Source: Roseburia inulinivorans DSM 16841 (GTDB taxonomy: Bacteria; Bacillota; Clostridia; Lachnospirales; Lachnospiraceae). Taken from it: a stretch of 64,000 bases of DNA. The notes under the pieces are model-generated. The model was not told where the DNA came from and searched no databases. It saw only the letters and a program-made list of their open reading frames with translations. The translations under genes and the position numbers were made by a program. Below, one piece after another: positions 49,611-58,318 of the stretch. The stretch's first letter is position 1. Every line of letters begins with the position of its first letter. The stretch spans positions 1 to 64,000 of the forward strand of contig NZ_ACFY01000113.1 in assembly GCF_000174195.1 (NCBI RefSeq), given 5' to 3'.

Positions 49611-50938
49611 TATTATGGAACATGCGGGAACAAATTTATAAAGTGTTATGGTACAGCGGCTACATGGAAAATGTGCAGAAAAAGAAAGATAAGTTTAAAT
49701 TTGTACTTTCAAATCAGGCATATACAGCATTTGCAATAGCTGTCATTTATTCCATTGGAGGCTTTACAAATTTATTAAGTATGCTTGCTTTTCTGGTAAT
49801 TGTGTTTCTATATAGTGTACCTGTTGGAATGACATTGATAATCTGCATTTTTGTTACATTGGTTGTTTCATTTTTTACCGGAAAAAAGATTTTAGAGGGG
49901 TATGAAACCTGCAATGTGATGCAGGAAAAAGATACAAGCCAGATATATGAAACGGTTGATATGGTTGAAGTGACCAGATCAAACGGATTAGAAGATTATT
50001 ATTTGAAGAAAAATAAAATGATTCATGATAATTTTCTGCATTTGCTAGAGACGGCTGAGAGCCGATCCGCTTTTTGTGAGACTGTAGAGAGCAGTCTGCA
50101 TTCACTGATATATATTGTAGTGGCAGGTGTGCTGCTTTTGAGCACAAATTTCAATGGGGGAACATTAGTGACTATATTATTTCTCACAAATTTATTGTTG
50201 GAAGTCAGTCAGAGAGTACAGCGGCAGTTACAGGTAATTATAAAAAACATTCCGGTATTCGATAATGTTGTGGAATTAATGGAGATTCCATTGGAAAGTG
50301 GAAGAAAATTAGAAAAGGTAGAAAATATAACGTTTGAGAATGTAAGTTTTCAAATAGAAGAAAGAAGCATTTTTAAAAATCTTAATTTTTCAGTTCAGGA
50401 AGGACAAAATATTTTGATTCAGGGAGAAAACGGCAGTGGAAAAAGTTCTCTTTTAAAAATGATTTTAGGATTTTATAAGCCGACAGGCGGTACCATATAT
50501 ATCAACGGAATATCTGTGGAAGCGTATGATTGTAAAACATTTTATAAAGAAATTTGTTATATATCACAGGAAGAAATGCTGTTGAATGAATCGGTTGAGG
50601 ATTATCTGCGTTATGCTGCGCATGCAGATTTGAAAGCTGACAATATTGAGCAAATGCGGAGAAAGGTTAAATTGAGACCTGAAATTAAAAATATTGAGGA
50701 AAATGGAGCAACTCTTTCAGGAGGAGAAAAAAAGAAATTGCTTATGCTCAAATGGCTTTTGAATCCGTCGACTTCATTTGTCATTTTAGATGAGATCGAT
50801 GCAGGATTGGATGATGAAACAAAAGTGGTACTGAAAGAACTGGAGAAAGAACTGCTGAAAGACCGAAAAAAAATTGTGATGAAAATTTCACATATTGATG
50901 AAGATATGGATGGATACGATCAGATTATCAGATTATAG
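49598..50938 (+). pseudogene. ABC exporter gene, 3' part
   Basis: From the junction the frame runs 446 codons to the stop. The remaining transmembrane helices come first, then the ATPase domain: P loop QGENGSGKSS near 50420, signature TLSGGEKKKL near 50715, Walker B FVILDEIDAGLD near 50780 and H loop KISHID. With the 5' part it forms a 533-residue half-transporter without a C39 peptidase domain. A reading frame starting at 49532 inside the element reaches it but has no clear ribosome site. In situ the protein would lack two helices and is probably non-functional until the element excises. Confidence 0.9.
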
Positions 50939-51091
50939 AAAAATAAAGAGTGTCTATAAACGGTGTGGATAAAGTAAATAAAAATTCAGATGGAATATTG
51001 GGGAATCTGCATATTGTTGAAAAATATATATGATGATACACTGAAATCAGATGATATAGGAGCAGGCAGGAACAATACGAAAGGCATATTT

Positions 51092-51571
51092 ATGAGAACA
51101 TTTTTTATCCTTCTGACTTTTGCTGTGAACATATTATTATCAGGGTATAATAACCAGCAAATATATGCAACAACTGTTGTAGAAAAGAACAACATGGAAG
51201 AACAAGAGAATACATTGTATTCAGGGAACAGGATTACATCTGACTATCTGGAAGTCAGTGGAGGTGTAAATTTCTGGTGTGAAAATATAAATGGAGAGAA
51301 TCACCTGAAACTTGAATATATTCCACAGGAGGATGAGTTTGCATATTGTAAGGTAGAATGTGAGAACGGACGAGTACAAAGTAATATCATTTCGAAATAC
51401 AGTAAGGTAAATTATTATCTGAATGCAGACAATCAGATAGAAGATGAATATGCAGATAGAATTACGATTAATTATTACGACGAGGAAGGCACATTATTAT
51501 CTTGGAGCGTAAAATATATATATTGGGATCCAATTCAAGAAACCTATTATTCGTCTGATATAGGAATTTAA
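51092..51571 (+). CDS. Secreted protein of the exporter locus, unknown function
   Basis: The product is 159 residues. A signal peptide (MRTFFILLTFAVNILLSGY..) precedes a ~130-residue domain rich in Tyr, Asn and Glu, with repeated strand-like stretches (YLEVSGGVNFWCENINGE, AYCKVECENGRVQ). I chose the ATG at 51092 because the signal peptide begins there. Downstream of the exporter, in the same direction and equally AT-rich. I do not recognise the family; an immunity or binding protein for the exported peptide is possible. Confidence 0.6.
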   Translation: MRTFFILLTFAVNILLSGYNNQQIYATTVVEKNNMEEQENTLYSGNRITSDYLEVSGGVNFWCENINGENHLKLEYIPQEDEFAYCKVECENGRVQSNIISKYSKVNYYLNADNQIEDEYADRITINYYDEEGTLLSWSVKYIYWDPIQETYYSSDIGI

Positions 51572-51630
51572 AAAGAAAAGTGAAAACAAGTCAACGGTTA
51601 TGCAGAAACAATTAATAGGAGGGAAAGCGT

Positions 51631-51923
51631 ATGGGTACAAATAGCAAGTTAAACATATTGATCGTAACTCCATTTGCATTATGGATGTATATTATTTGCA
51701 TTTCCAATATTATCATGCAGGAGTTGAGTGGGGCACCTTATGTAGCGGGACTCATTACTTATGTGAGTGCGTTTATTATTTTTTTATTGCTACTATTGGT
51801 CTGCTTTTACAGAATATCAGAAAAATGGAGGACAGCGCGAAGTATTTAAAATGGACACGTTTTTGCCGGATCGTTGGTATTGTTGCATTTATAGTCGCAG
51901 GGTGTATTGTTTTACTTGTATAG
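51631..51923 (+). pseudogene. Small membrane protein with a 1-base frame break
   Basis: The ATG at 51631 (GGAGGG upstream) encodes two hydrophobic helices up to about 51820 and then stops after WRTARSI (51849). One extra A in the A5 run 51821-51825 would continue into ...KMEDSAKYLKWTRFC and a third helix IVGIVAFIVAGCIVLLV, ending at 51923. The intact product would be about 97 residues with three helices. Confidence 0.65.
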
Positions 51924-52067
51924 AAAGAAATTGGAATGGAATGAAGAGATAAAATACACGAAGAAAGTATAGTCATATTAGGTGGAAAGATGTTTGCCTT
52001 GGATTAAGTATTTACAAAATGAATGTTATGGTAAATAATAAAAATCTTTCTAAATATGGAGAATATC

Positions 52068-52181
52068 ATGGAAAAAGAACCAACGCTTATTGAACAAAAA
52101 TTTGAAGATGCAGTGAAAAATTTTCGTAAGGAAATGGAAAAAGGAAAAGAATCAATGCAATACGTTTTATGTAAACTATAG
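52068..52181 (+). CDS. 37-residue peptide, candidate signal or precursor peptide
   Basis: The ATG at 52068 has GGAGA 5 bases upstream. The product is 37 residues: a highly charged helix (EQKFEDAVKNFRKEMEKGKE) followed by SMQYVLCKL, ending just after its single Cys. A leader-like charged helix with a short hydrophobic Cys-containing tail fits an exported or processed peptide. A copy of its first five codons, with its ribosome site, lies in the left duplicate (12458). No modifying enzyme is visible, so the type of peptide is open. Confidence 0.6.
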   Translation: MEKEPTLIEQKFEDAVKNFRKEMEKGKESMQYVLCKL

Positions 52182-52250
52182 ATAGTTTTCACGCTTAAAA
52201 GATCGTTTTAACTTCCTGTAAAGCTGAATATTCAATTGTTAGGAGAGATT

Positions 52251-52622
52251 ATGAAGAAAAAAATTTGTTTAGTCATTTTTATTGTTCTGTTTGTAGTCAG
52301 TATATTGGTAAATGTGAAATTATTATTTTTTTCGCCAGCAGTTTCATTAAAAAATATTCCATTCGAGGGAGTAATCACAGAAGCTGATAGTGGAAAAATA
52401 GTAGTAAAGGGTGATGGAACGAATGGTTGCGGGCTTACAGAGCATTATCAAATTTATAATTCAGATCAGATAAAAATTGTTAATACTAATGATGAACTAA
52501 TTCAGTTTACAGATTTGAAAAAAGGCACAAGAATTTCTATGAGATTATGGATAAAGGAAAAGACTTTATATAATGATATGGATAGGTTGGATATTGTTAC
52601 ATTGATTCAGTGCTGTGAATGA
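52251..52622 (+). CDS. Membrane-anchored small protein of the exporter locus
   Basis: The product is 123 residues from the ATG at 52251 (AGGAGA 5 bases upstream). An N-terminal transmembrane helix (LVIFIVLFVVSILVNVKLLFF) is followed by an extracytoplasmic domain with an OB-like strand pattern (FEGVITEADSGKIVVKGDG, GTRISMRLWIKEKT). Its 3' 180 bases are duplicated at 12472-12651. It ends the operon before a terminator. The function is unknown; immunity or accessory roles are possible. Confidence 0.65.
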   Translation: MKKKICLVIFIVLFVVSILVNVKLLFFSPAVSLKNIPFEGVITEADSGKIVVKGDGTNGCGLTEHYQIYNSDQIKIVNTNDELIQFTDLKKGTRISMRLWIKEKTLYNDMDRLDIVTLIQCCE

Positions 52623-52626
52623 AAAG
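52447..52626 (+). repeat. Right copy of the 180-base direct repeat
   Basis: It matches 12472-12651 with three mismatches, two in the codon read as Gly here (Asp at left) and one silent-looking change. Confidence 0.9.
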
Positions 52627-52640
52627 AGATGCAAATGAAG

Positions 52641-52698
52641 AAAAATAAAAAAACAGCCGCACCGAGATTCATAAAAATCCCGGTGCGGCTGTCTTTTT
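52641..52698. terminator. Bidirectional terminator
   Basis: The stem CAGCCGCACCG/CGGTGCGGCTG has a T run on its right and an A run on its left, so it can end both the exporter operon and the leftward uxuB transcript. Confidence 0.9.
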
Positions 52699-52724
52699 AC
52701 ATTTATAAAGTGTAATTTGAAAGA

Positions 52725-54338
52725 TCAGCCGACATATTTCTGTAATGTTTCCATAACAGCGCCAGGTTTTCTGGTCATTTCTGTGAAGTACTGGCAGGTA
52801 AGTTCTGCAAGTCCTGCTTCATAAAGATTAACACCGAAAATCTTAGCGTTAGAGAGGATATCTTTTAATTTTGCATCAGCGTCAAAAGAATCTCCAAGTT
52901 TAATGTCAGCAACGTAAGGACGAACTTCGTCTAACATTGGGTCTGGGCTTAAGGTAAATTCATTTCCGTTGTCATCAATTGCCATAAGGTAGCGAAGCCA
53001 TCCGGCAAATACCAATGGAATTAATTTAATATCAGAAACATTCAGTTCAGGGGAAGCAGCGTAAGCTTTGATCGTCTCACCAAAACGGATTGCCAGTTTC
53101 TGGGAAGTATCGGTTGCGATACGCTGTGGTGTATCCGGCATGAATGGGTTTGGAACACGTACATTAAGTACAGTGTCGATAAACTCTTTTGGATCAAGAA
53201 TGCCAGGATTTACAACAACCGGAAGTCCTTCTTTGTATCCGATACCTTCTACTAATTTTACCAAAGTCTCATTTTTCATCTCTGCGGAAATGAGGTTATA
53301 ATCTAATAAACATCCGAATACAGCAAGTGCTGTGTGAAGTGGATTTAAGCAGGTGCAGACTTTCATCTTCTCTACTTTATCTACTGTCTCGCGGGTTGTG
53401 AAGATAAGACCGCCTTTTTCTAACTCAGGACGTCCGTTCGGGAATTTGTCTTCGATGACAAGGTACTCTGTTTCCTCAGCGTTTACGAATGGAGCAACGT
53501 AAGTATTTTTGCTTGTGATAACCGGATCAAGACCTTCGATGTCATCTTTCTGCAATAATGCCTCGATGGAAGCGTCTGGTCTTGGTGTGATCTTATCGAT
53601 CATAGTCCATGGGAAGGAAACTTTATTTTCGTCCTCTGTATAGGAAACGAATCCTTCTTCTACAACACCATTTTTTGCCCACTCTTTTGCAAAAGTAGTG
53701 ATAGCGAGTTTTAATTTATCTCCGTTGTGGGAGCAGTTATCCATACTTACCATAGCGATTGGTTTCTTGCCGGAAATGTAACGTGCATAAATTAATGCAG
53801 CAACTTTACCGATGTAGCTTTCTGGTCTTTCCGGTCCGTTTTTCATATCTTCTGCAACAGCAGCCATGAAGTTTCCGTCCGGAGTATTTAAGTTATAACC
53901 CTTTTCTGTGATGGTGAAAGTACACATCTGAAGGGAATCTTTTGCAAAAATCTCTTTTAAACGGGAGAACTGTGTGTCATCGTGGGAATCTAAAGCGAGG
54001 GATTCCATGATACTTCCGGTAACGGATTTCTCAACAGTTCCGTTTGCTTTTAAAGTAACGAGAATGCTTAAATCGTCGTGTGGACGGTTCATTTTCTCGA
54101 TGATCTCGTAGTCATATCCCTCTGCAACGGTCAATCCGCGGTCAAGAACACCTGCATTTAAAAGGTTCTGGACAACGTTGCACTGGAATGCACGGAAGAT
54201 ATTACCAACACCGAAGTGAACCCAGAATGGATTCTCTTTTGTATTCTTTTTTACTGTTTCATAATCAAAGGAAGGAAGGGCATAACCCTTAGCTTCCCAT
54301 GCACTTTTATCTGCTAAACCTGCTCTATTTAACTGCAT
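52725..54338 (-). CDS. uxuB: Fructuronate reductase (D-mannonate oxidoreductase)
   Basis: The product is 537 residues from the ATG at 54338, with GGAGAG upstream. It belongs to the long-chain mannitol dehydrogenase family: an N-terminal Rossmann region with HFGVGNIFRAFQ, the central VSMDNCSHNGDKL and the catalytic-type KMKVCTCLNPLHTALA. It reduces fructuronate to mannonate with NADH in glucuronate breakdown. It overlaps uxuA, read in the same direction, by 14 bases. Confidence 0.9.
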   Translation of the reverse strand: MQLNRAGLADKSAWEAKGYALPSFDYETVKKNTKENPFWVHFGVGNIFRAFQCNVVQNLLNAGVLDRGLTVAEGYDYEIIEKMNRPHDDLSILVTLKANGTVEKSVTGSIMESLALDSHDDTQFSRLKEIFAKDSLQMCTFTITEKGYNLNTPDGNFMAAVAEDMKNGPERPESYIGKVAALIYARYISGKKPIAMVSMDNCSHNGDKLKLAITTFAKEWAKNGVVEEGFVSYTEDENKVSFPWTMIDKITPRPDASIEALLQKDDIEGLDPVITSKNTYVAPFVNAEETEYLVIEDKFPNGRPELEKGGLIFTTRETVDKVEKMKVCTCLNPLHTALAVFGCLLDYNLISAEMKNETLVKLVEGIGYKEGLPVVVNPGILDPKEFIDTVLNVRVPNPFMPDTPQRIATDTSQKLAIRFGETIKAYAASPELNVSDIKLIPLVFAGWLRYLMAIDDNGNEFTLSPDPMLDEVRPYVADIKLGDSFDADAKLKDILSNAKIFGVNLYEAGLAELTCQYFTEMTRKPGAVMETLQKYVG

Positions 54339-55407
54339 GTCTTGTCTCTCCTTTTTCAATTGCTTCCCATAAACCGTTTAAATATGTTGCACCTAAAGCT
54401 CTGTCGTAAAGACCGTAACCCGGCATTGCAACTTCGCCCCAGATCATACGTCCGTGGTCTGGACGGATTGGTCCGTCAAATCCGATATCGTAAAGAGCTT
54501 TCATGATCTCGTACATATCAAATGTTCCGTCAGAAGAAAGGTGAGCTGCCTCCTCGAAATCTGTCGGGCTGTTGAATTTTAAGTTGCGGACATGTGCAAA
54601 GTGGATACGTCCTTTTAAGGAACGGATCATATCCGGAAGATCGTTCTCAAGGTTTGTTCCGTAAGAACCAGAGCAGAAAGTAACACCGTTGTGTGGGTTA
54701 TCTACCATTTCCATCATACGGAGAATGTTTTTCTTGTTGATGATGATACGTGGAAGTCCGAATACGCTCCATGCAGGATCATCTGGGTGGATTGCCATGT
54801 TGATGTCGTATTTGTCACATACAGGCATGATTCTCTCTAAGAAATATTTTAAGTTTTCAAAAAGTTTTTCATCATCGATGTCTTTGTACATTGCAAAAAG
54901 ATCTTTGATTTTAGCCATACGTTCTGGCTCCCAGCCCGGCATAACAGTTCCGTTCATATCACCGGAGATAGAAGCGAACATATCTTCTGGATTGATGGCA
55001 TCTACAGCTTCCTGTGTGTAAGCTAAAACTGTGGAACCGTCCGGTCTTTTACGTGCAAGCTCTGTACGTGTCCAGTCGAATACAGGCATGAAGTTGTAGC
55101 ATACAAGATGGATATCTTCTTTTCCAAGATTCTCTAAAGTCTCGATGTAGTTATCGATGTATTTGTCACGGTCAGCGGAACCTGTCTTGATCGCATCATG
55201 GACATTTACGCTCTCGATACCCGCTACATGGAGTCCTGCAGCAGCAACTTCCGCTTTCATTTCCTGAATGCGTTCTCTGCTCCATACATCTCCAGGTGCG
55301 GTATCATATAAAGTTGTGATAACGCCTGTTACGCCTGGAATCTGGCGAATCTGCTCTAATGTTACAGTGTCGAATTTGGAACCATACCATCTTAATGTCA
55401 TTTCCAT
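54325..55407 (-). CDS. uxuA: Mannonate dehydratase
   Basis: The product is 360 residues, full length. It contains FDTVTLEQIRQIPGVTGVI, the metal-site stretches NMAIHPDDPAW and FCSGSYGT, IHFAHVRN and PDHGRMIWGE. It removes water from D-mannonate to give 2-keto-3-deoxygluconate. It is the first gene of the uxuAB operon, divergent from an AraC-type regulator. Confidence 0.95.
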   Translation of the reverse strand: MEMTLRWYGSKFDTVTLEQIRQIPGVTGVITTLYDTAPGDVWSRERIQEMKAEVAAAGLHVAGIESVNVHDAIKTGSADRDKYIDNYIETLENLGKEDIHLVCYNFMPVFDWTRTELARKRPDGSTVLAYTQEAVDAINPEDMFASISGDMNGTVMPGWEPERMAKIKDLFAMYKDIDDEKLFENLKYFLERIMPVCDKYDINMAIHPDDPAWSVFGLPRIIINKKNILRMMEMVDNPHNGVTFCSGSYGTNLENDLPDMIRSLKGRIHFAHVRNLKFNSPTDFEEAAHLSSDGTFDMYEIMKALYDIGFDGPIRPDHGRMIWGEVAMPGYGLYDRALGATYLNGLWEAIEKGETRHAVK

Positions 55408-55712
55408 AGTTTCTTGTTTCCTTTCTTAGAAAAAATTGTGAAGCTGCCGTGTGGCAGCAGGTTTTTGTTTTGATAAGCTTATTATATCCAAAAGAGGAAA
55501 AAGAAAATTGACAGAGTTGTTGTTCACATTGCAAAAGTTGCGGTTGGATGATAAAATGAGTGCAAGCGAGAAGAACACATGCATGTGTTCGGCGAGCGAC
55601 GAATGTTGATCATGTGCTGGTTTTGCACATGATATAATGTATGCAGGTAGTGAAAAGTGCAGACACATAAGAAACAGCAGCAGGCTGTTTACAGGCAGGA
55701 AAGGAAACACAC
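55408..55712. promoter_or_regulatory. Divergent uxuA / araC-type control region with two dyads
   Basis: It contains a perfect 18-bp palindrome GAACACATGCATGTGTTC (55573-55590) and a 9-bp inverted repeat ATCATGTGC/GCACATGAT (55609-55633) that runs into TATAAT (55633-55638). On the minus strand TATAAT at 55483-55488 fits the uxuA promoter. The dyads are candidate operators for the AraC-type regulator or CcpA-like proteins. Confidence 0.6.
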
Positions 55713-56591
55713 ATGGCAAAAAATCTTCAGACCAAGTTTTCCACGAGACAATACATGCTGTCCCGGGATTTTGAAATCTACTATTATAATGAGCCGGCAT
55801 CTGAAAAGGTTTCCATACATTCGCATGATTACTATGAGTTTTATTTTTTCCTGGAAGGGGATGTCTCCATCTGGATCGAGGGGGAGCAGTATCCTTTAAA
55901 ATATGGAGATATGGTGCTGATACCTCCGGGGATAAAGCACATGGCGATGGTGCATGGAAATGAGATCCCTTACCGGAGATTTGTATTCTGGATCAGTGTG
56001 GAATATTGCAACCAGCTGATGGAAGTTTCTTCCTCTTACGGATATCTGATGCAGAATGTTCTGGTGAAGAAAAAATATATTTTTCACAATGACCTGATCA
56101 CGTTTAATACGATCCAGTACCGGATTTTCCAGTTGATCGAGGAGATTAAGTCGGAGCGTTTTGGAAAAGAGGCAAAGGTTTCCCTCTGTGTGAATGATCT
56201 TGTTCTTCAGCTGAACCGTATTGTCTACGAACAGCAGAATCCAAAGAGCGAGAAAGAGGAACAGAATCTTTATCAGAACATTATTTATTATATTGATGAC
56301 CATCTGGATGAGGAGCTGTCTTTAGAGCAGCTTGCAGGGCAGTTTTTTGTCAGTAAATACCACATTGCACATATTTTTAAAGAACAGATGGGATTGTCTG
56401 TGCACCAATATATATTGAAGAAACGGATGCAGGCATCCAAGGCGGCAATCCTGGGTGAGACGAGTATTACCGATGTTTACACAATGTTCGGGTTTAAGGA
56501 TTACTCCAGTTTTTACCGGGCGTTTAAAAAGGAGTTCGGGGTGTCGCCGAAGGAATATAAAGAGGTACATGGAGTCGTGCAAAAAGGTTGA
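55713..56591 (+). CDS. AraC-family regulator of uronate genes
   Basis: The product is 292 residues. An N-terminal cupin-like sensing domain (IHSHDYYEFYFFLEGDVSIWIEG, YGDMVLIPPGIKHM) is followed by the two-HTH AraC domain: LSLEQLAGQFFVSKYHIAHIFKE, then ITDVYTMFGFKDYSSFYRAFKKEFGVSPKEY. It is divergent from uxuAB and likely senses a uronate or its metabolite. AGGAAAG precedes the start. Confidence 0.9.
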   Translation: MAKNLQTKFSTRQYMLSRDFEIYYYNEPASEKVSIHSHDYYEFYFFLEGDVSIWIEGEQYPLKYGDMVLIPPGIKHMAMVHGNEIPYRRFVFWISVEYCNQLMEVSSSYGYLMQNVLVKKKYIFHNDLITFNTIQYRIFQLIEEIKSERFGKEAKVSLCVNDLVLQLNRIVYEQQNPKSEKEEQNLYQNIIYYIDDHLDEELSLEQLAGQFFVSKYHIAHIFKEQMGLSVHQYILKKRMQASKAAILGETSITDVYTMFGFKDYSSFYRAFKKEFGVSPKEYKEVHGVVQKG

Positions 56592-56621
56592 TGGAAAGTA
56601 ATAGAAACTACAAAATGGGTA

Positions 56622-56630
56622 TGCTATAAT
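56622..56630 (+). promoter_or_regulatory. Extended -10 promoter of ispF
   Basis: TGCTATAAT, with no good -35, lies 36 bases before the ispF start. Confidence 0.55.
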
Positions 56631-56665
56631 GAAAACAGTTTAACCGTCATAGAAGGAGAAAAAGA

Positions 56666-57211
56666 ATGCGAGTAGGAATGGGATATGATGTCCATAAATT
56701 AGTAGAAGGAAGGGATTTGATCCTTGGAGGTGTAAAGATTCCACATACGCTGGGGCTTTTGGGACATTCGGATGCAGATGTTTTGCTGCATGCGGTCATG
56801 GATGCACTGCTTGGGGCGGCAGCACTTGGCGATATCGGAAAACATTTCCCGGATACAGATCCACAGTACAAAGGAATTTCGAGTATCAAATTATTAGAGC
56901 ATGTTACAAAACTGATCGAGGAAAAAGGATATATTGTGGAGAATATCGACGCAACGATCATTGCACAGAAACCGAAAATGCGTCCATACATCGAGGAGAT
57001 GGAGAAGAATATTGCGGCAGCATTGCATATTGATGTAAGTCAGGTCAATGTGAAAGCAACGACCGAGGAAGGTCTTGGTTTTACAGGAACAGAGCAGGGA
57101 ATCTCATCGCAGGCGATCTGTGCGCTGACAACCATTTATGAGAGCAGTGTGGCAGTGGCAGATTCCCAGGCTGGATGCGAAGGCTGCGCCGGATGCAGAA
57201 AGCAGTCATAA
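56666..57211 (+). CDS. ispF: 2-C-methyl-D-erythritol 2,4-cyclodiphosphate synthase
   Basis: The product is 181 residues; usual length is about 155-160. It starts [22 protein letters not shown] with the metal-binding Asp-His, and has [21 protein letters not shown] and [16 protein letters not shown]. It acts in the non-mevalonate isoprenoid pathway. The last ~20 residues form a Cys-containing tail (CEGCAGC) not found in standard enzymes. GGAG precedes the start. Confidence 0.95.
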   Translation: MRVGMGYDVHKLVEGRDLILGGVKIPHTLGLLGHSDADVLLHAVMDALLGAAALGDIGKHFPDTDPQYKGISSIKLLEHVTKLIEEKGYIVENIDATIIAQKPKMRPYIEEMEKNIAAALHIDVSQVNVKATTEEGLGFTGTEQGISSQAICALTTIYESSVAVADSQAGCEGCAGCRKQS

Positions 57212-57220
57212 GAAAATTTC

Positions 57221-57249
57221 TTGACAAATCCGGGCGAACTGCATACACT
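57221..57249 (+). promoter_or_regulatory. Sigma-A promoter of the cys operon
   Basis: TTGACA (57221-57226), 17 bases and TACACT (57244-57249), upstream of the T-box leader. Confidence 0.75.
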
Positions 57250-57284
57250 ATATTAGGAATGAAAAATGTTCCGGATAAATGAAT

Positions 57285-57548
57285 AGCAAAGCGATGAACG
57301 GAAAGAGTAGGAATTTGGGCAGCGCAAAGAGAGAGACTGTCACCGGCTGAAAGCAGTCTTGCGAAAGAGAATTCACGAAGTGCCTCCGGGAGCTGATCAG
57401 GGGAAAAGAGGTCTGTGATGGCAGAACTTAAGTATTCTGGTTCGGGTTACACACGTTACGTGTCTTAAGGGAAAATCAATTGATTTTTATTAGAGTGGAA
57501 CCGCGGATTATTTCGTCTCTTGGAGATGGGATAATCCGTTTTTTTGAT
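57285..57548 (+). promoter_or_regulatory. T-box riboswitch (cysteine)
   Basis: The T-box core AGAGTGGAACCGCGG is at 57492-57506. It is followed by a terminator stem GGATTAT...ATAATCC with seven T (57505-57548). Upstream, the specifier region GAATTCACGAAGTGCCTCC carries a TGC codon (Cys). Uncharged tRNA-Cys should stabilise the antiterminator and switch on cysE-cysS. Confidence 0.92.
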
Positions 57549-57578
57549 TTATTAATAAAAAGAAAAGGGGCAAGAAGT

Positions 57579-58256
57579 ATGGGAATCATCCAGCATGTGA
57601 AGGAAGAGTTTCAAGTGATAAAAGAGCGTGACCCGGCGATCAAATCACCGATGGAAGTTTTGCTTTATCCAAGCTTTCGTGTTATGCTAAGTTATAGACG
57701 TGCACATAAACTGTATTTGAAAGGGCACTATTTCTGGGCAAGATTTCTTTCCCAGCGTGCGGCGAGAAAAACAGGGATCGAGATACATCCGGGTGCAACG
57801 ATTGGAAAAGGTTTTTTCATCGATCATGGAAGCGGTGTTATCATAGGAGAGACCGCGATCGTCGGTGATAACGTTACCTTATATCAGGGTGTGACATTAG
57901 GCGGAACCGGAAAAGAGACCGGAAAGCGTCATCCAACGATCGGCGACAATGTCATGATCAGTGCCGGCGCAAAAATCATTGGTTCTTTTACAGTCGGGGA
58001 AAATTCCAAGATCGGGGCCGGAAGCGTGGTTTTGGAGGAAGTTCCGCCAAACTGCACCGTTGTCGGTGTTCCGGGACGTGTGGTAAAACGCGACAACATA
58101 AAAATTCCACGAAGCGATATGGATCAGTGTCATCTGCCGGATCCGGTCAAAGAGGACATTACCATTTTACAGAGAGAAAACGCTGAACTTGTCAATCGTG
58201 TGCTTGATCTGGAACGTCAGTTGAAAGAGGTTGACCGGAAAGTCAGACAGGATTAA
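57579..58256 (+). CDS. cysE: Serine O-acetyltransferase
   Basis: The product is 225 residues from the ATG at 57579. A helical N terminus precedes left-handed beta-helix hexapeptide repeats with GIEIHPGATIGKGFFIDHG, GVTLGGTGKETGKRHPTIGD and AGSVVLEEVPPNCTVVGVPG. It makes O-acetylserine for cysteine synthesis. Under the cysteine T-box and followed by cysS. Confidence 0.93.
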   Translation: MGIIQHVKEEFQVIKERDPAIKSPMEVLLYPSFRVMLSYRRAHKLYLKGHYFWARFLSQRAARKTGIEIHPGATIGKGFFIDHGSGVIIGETAIVGDNVTLYQGVTLGGTGKETGKRHPTIGDNVMISAGAKIIGSFTVGENSKIGAGSVVLEEVPPNCTVVGVPGRVVKRDNIKIPRSDMDQCHLPDPVKEDITILQRENAELVNRVLDLERQLKEVDRKVRQD

Positions 58257-58318
58257 TAATAGGAAGTGAAACGCTTTTTCAAAGTTAAAATAATATAGAA
58301 AGAAAATGGAGAACACAA

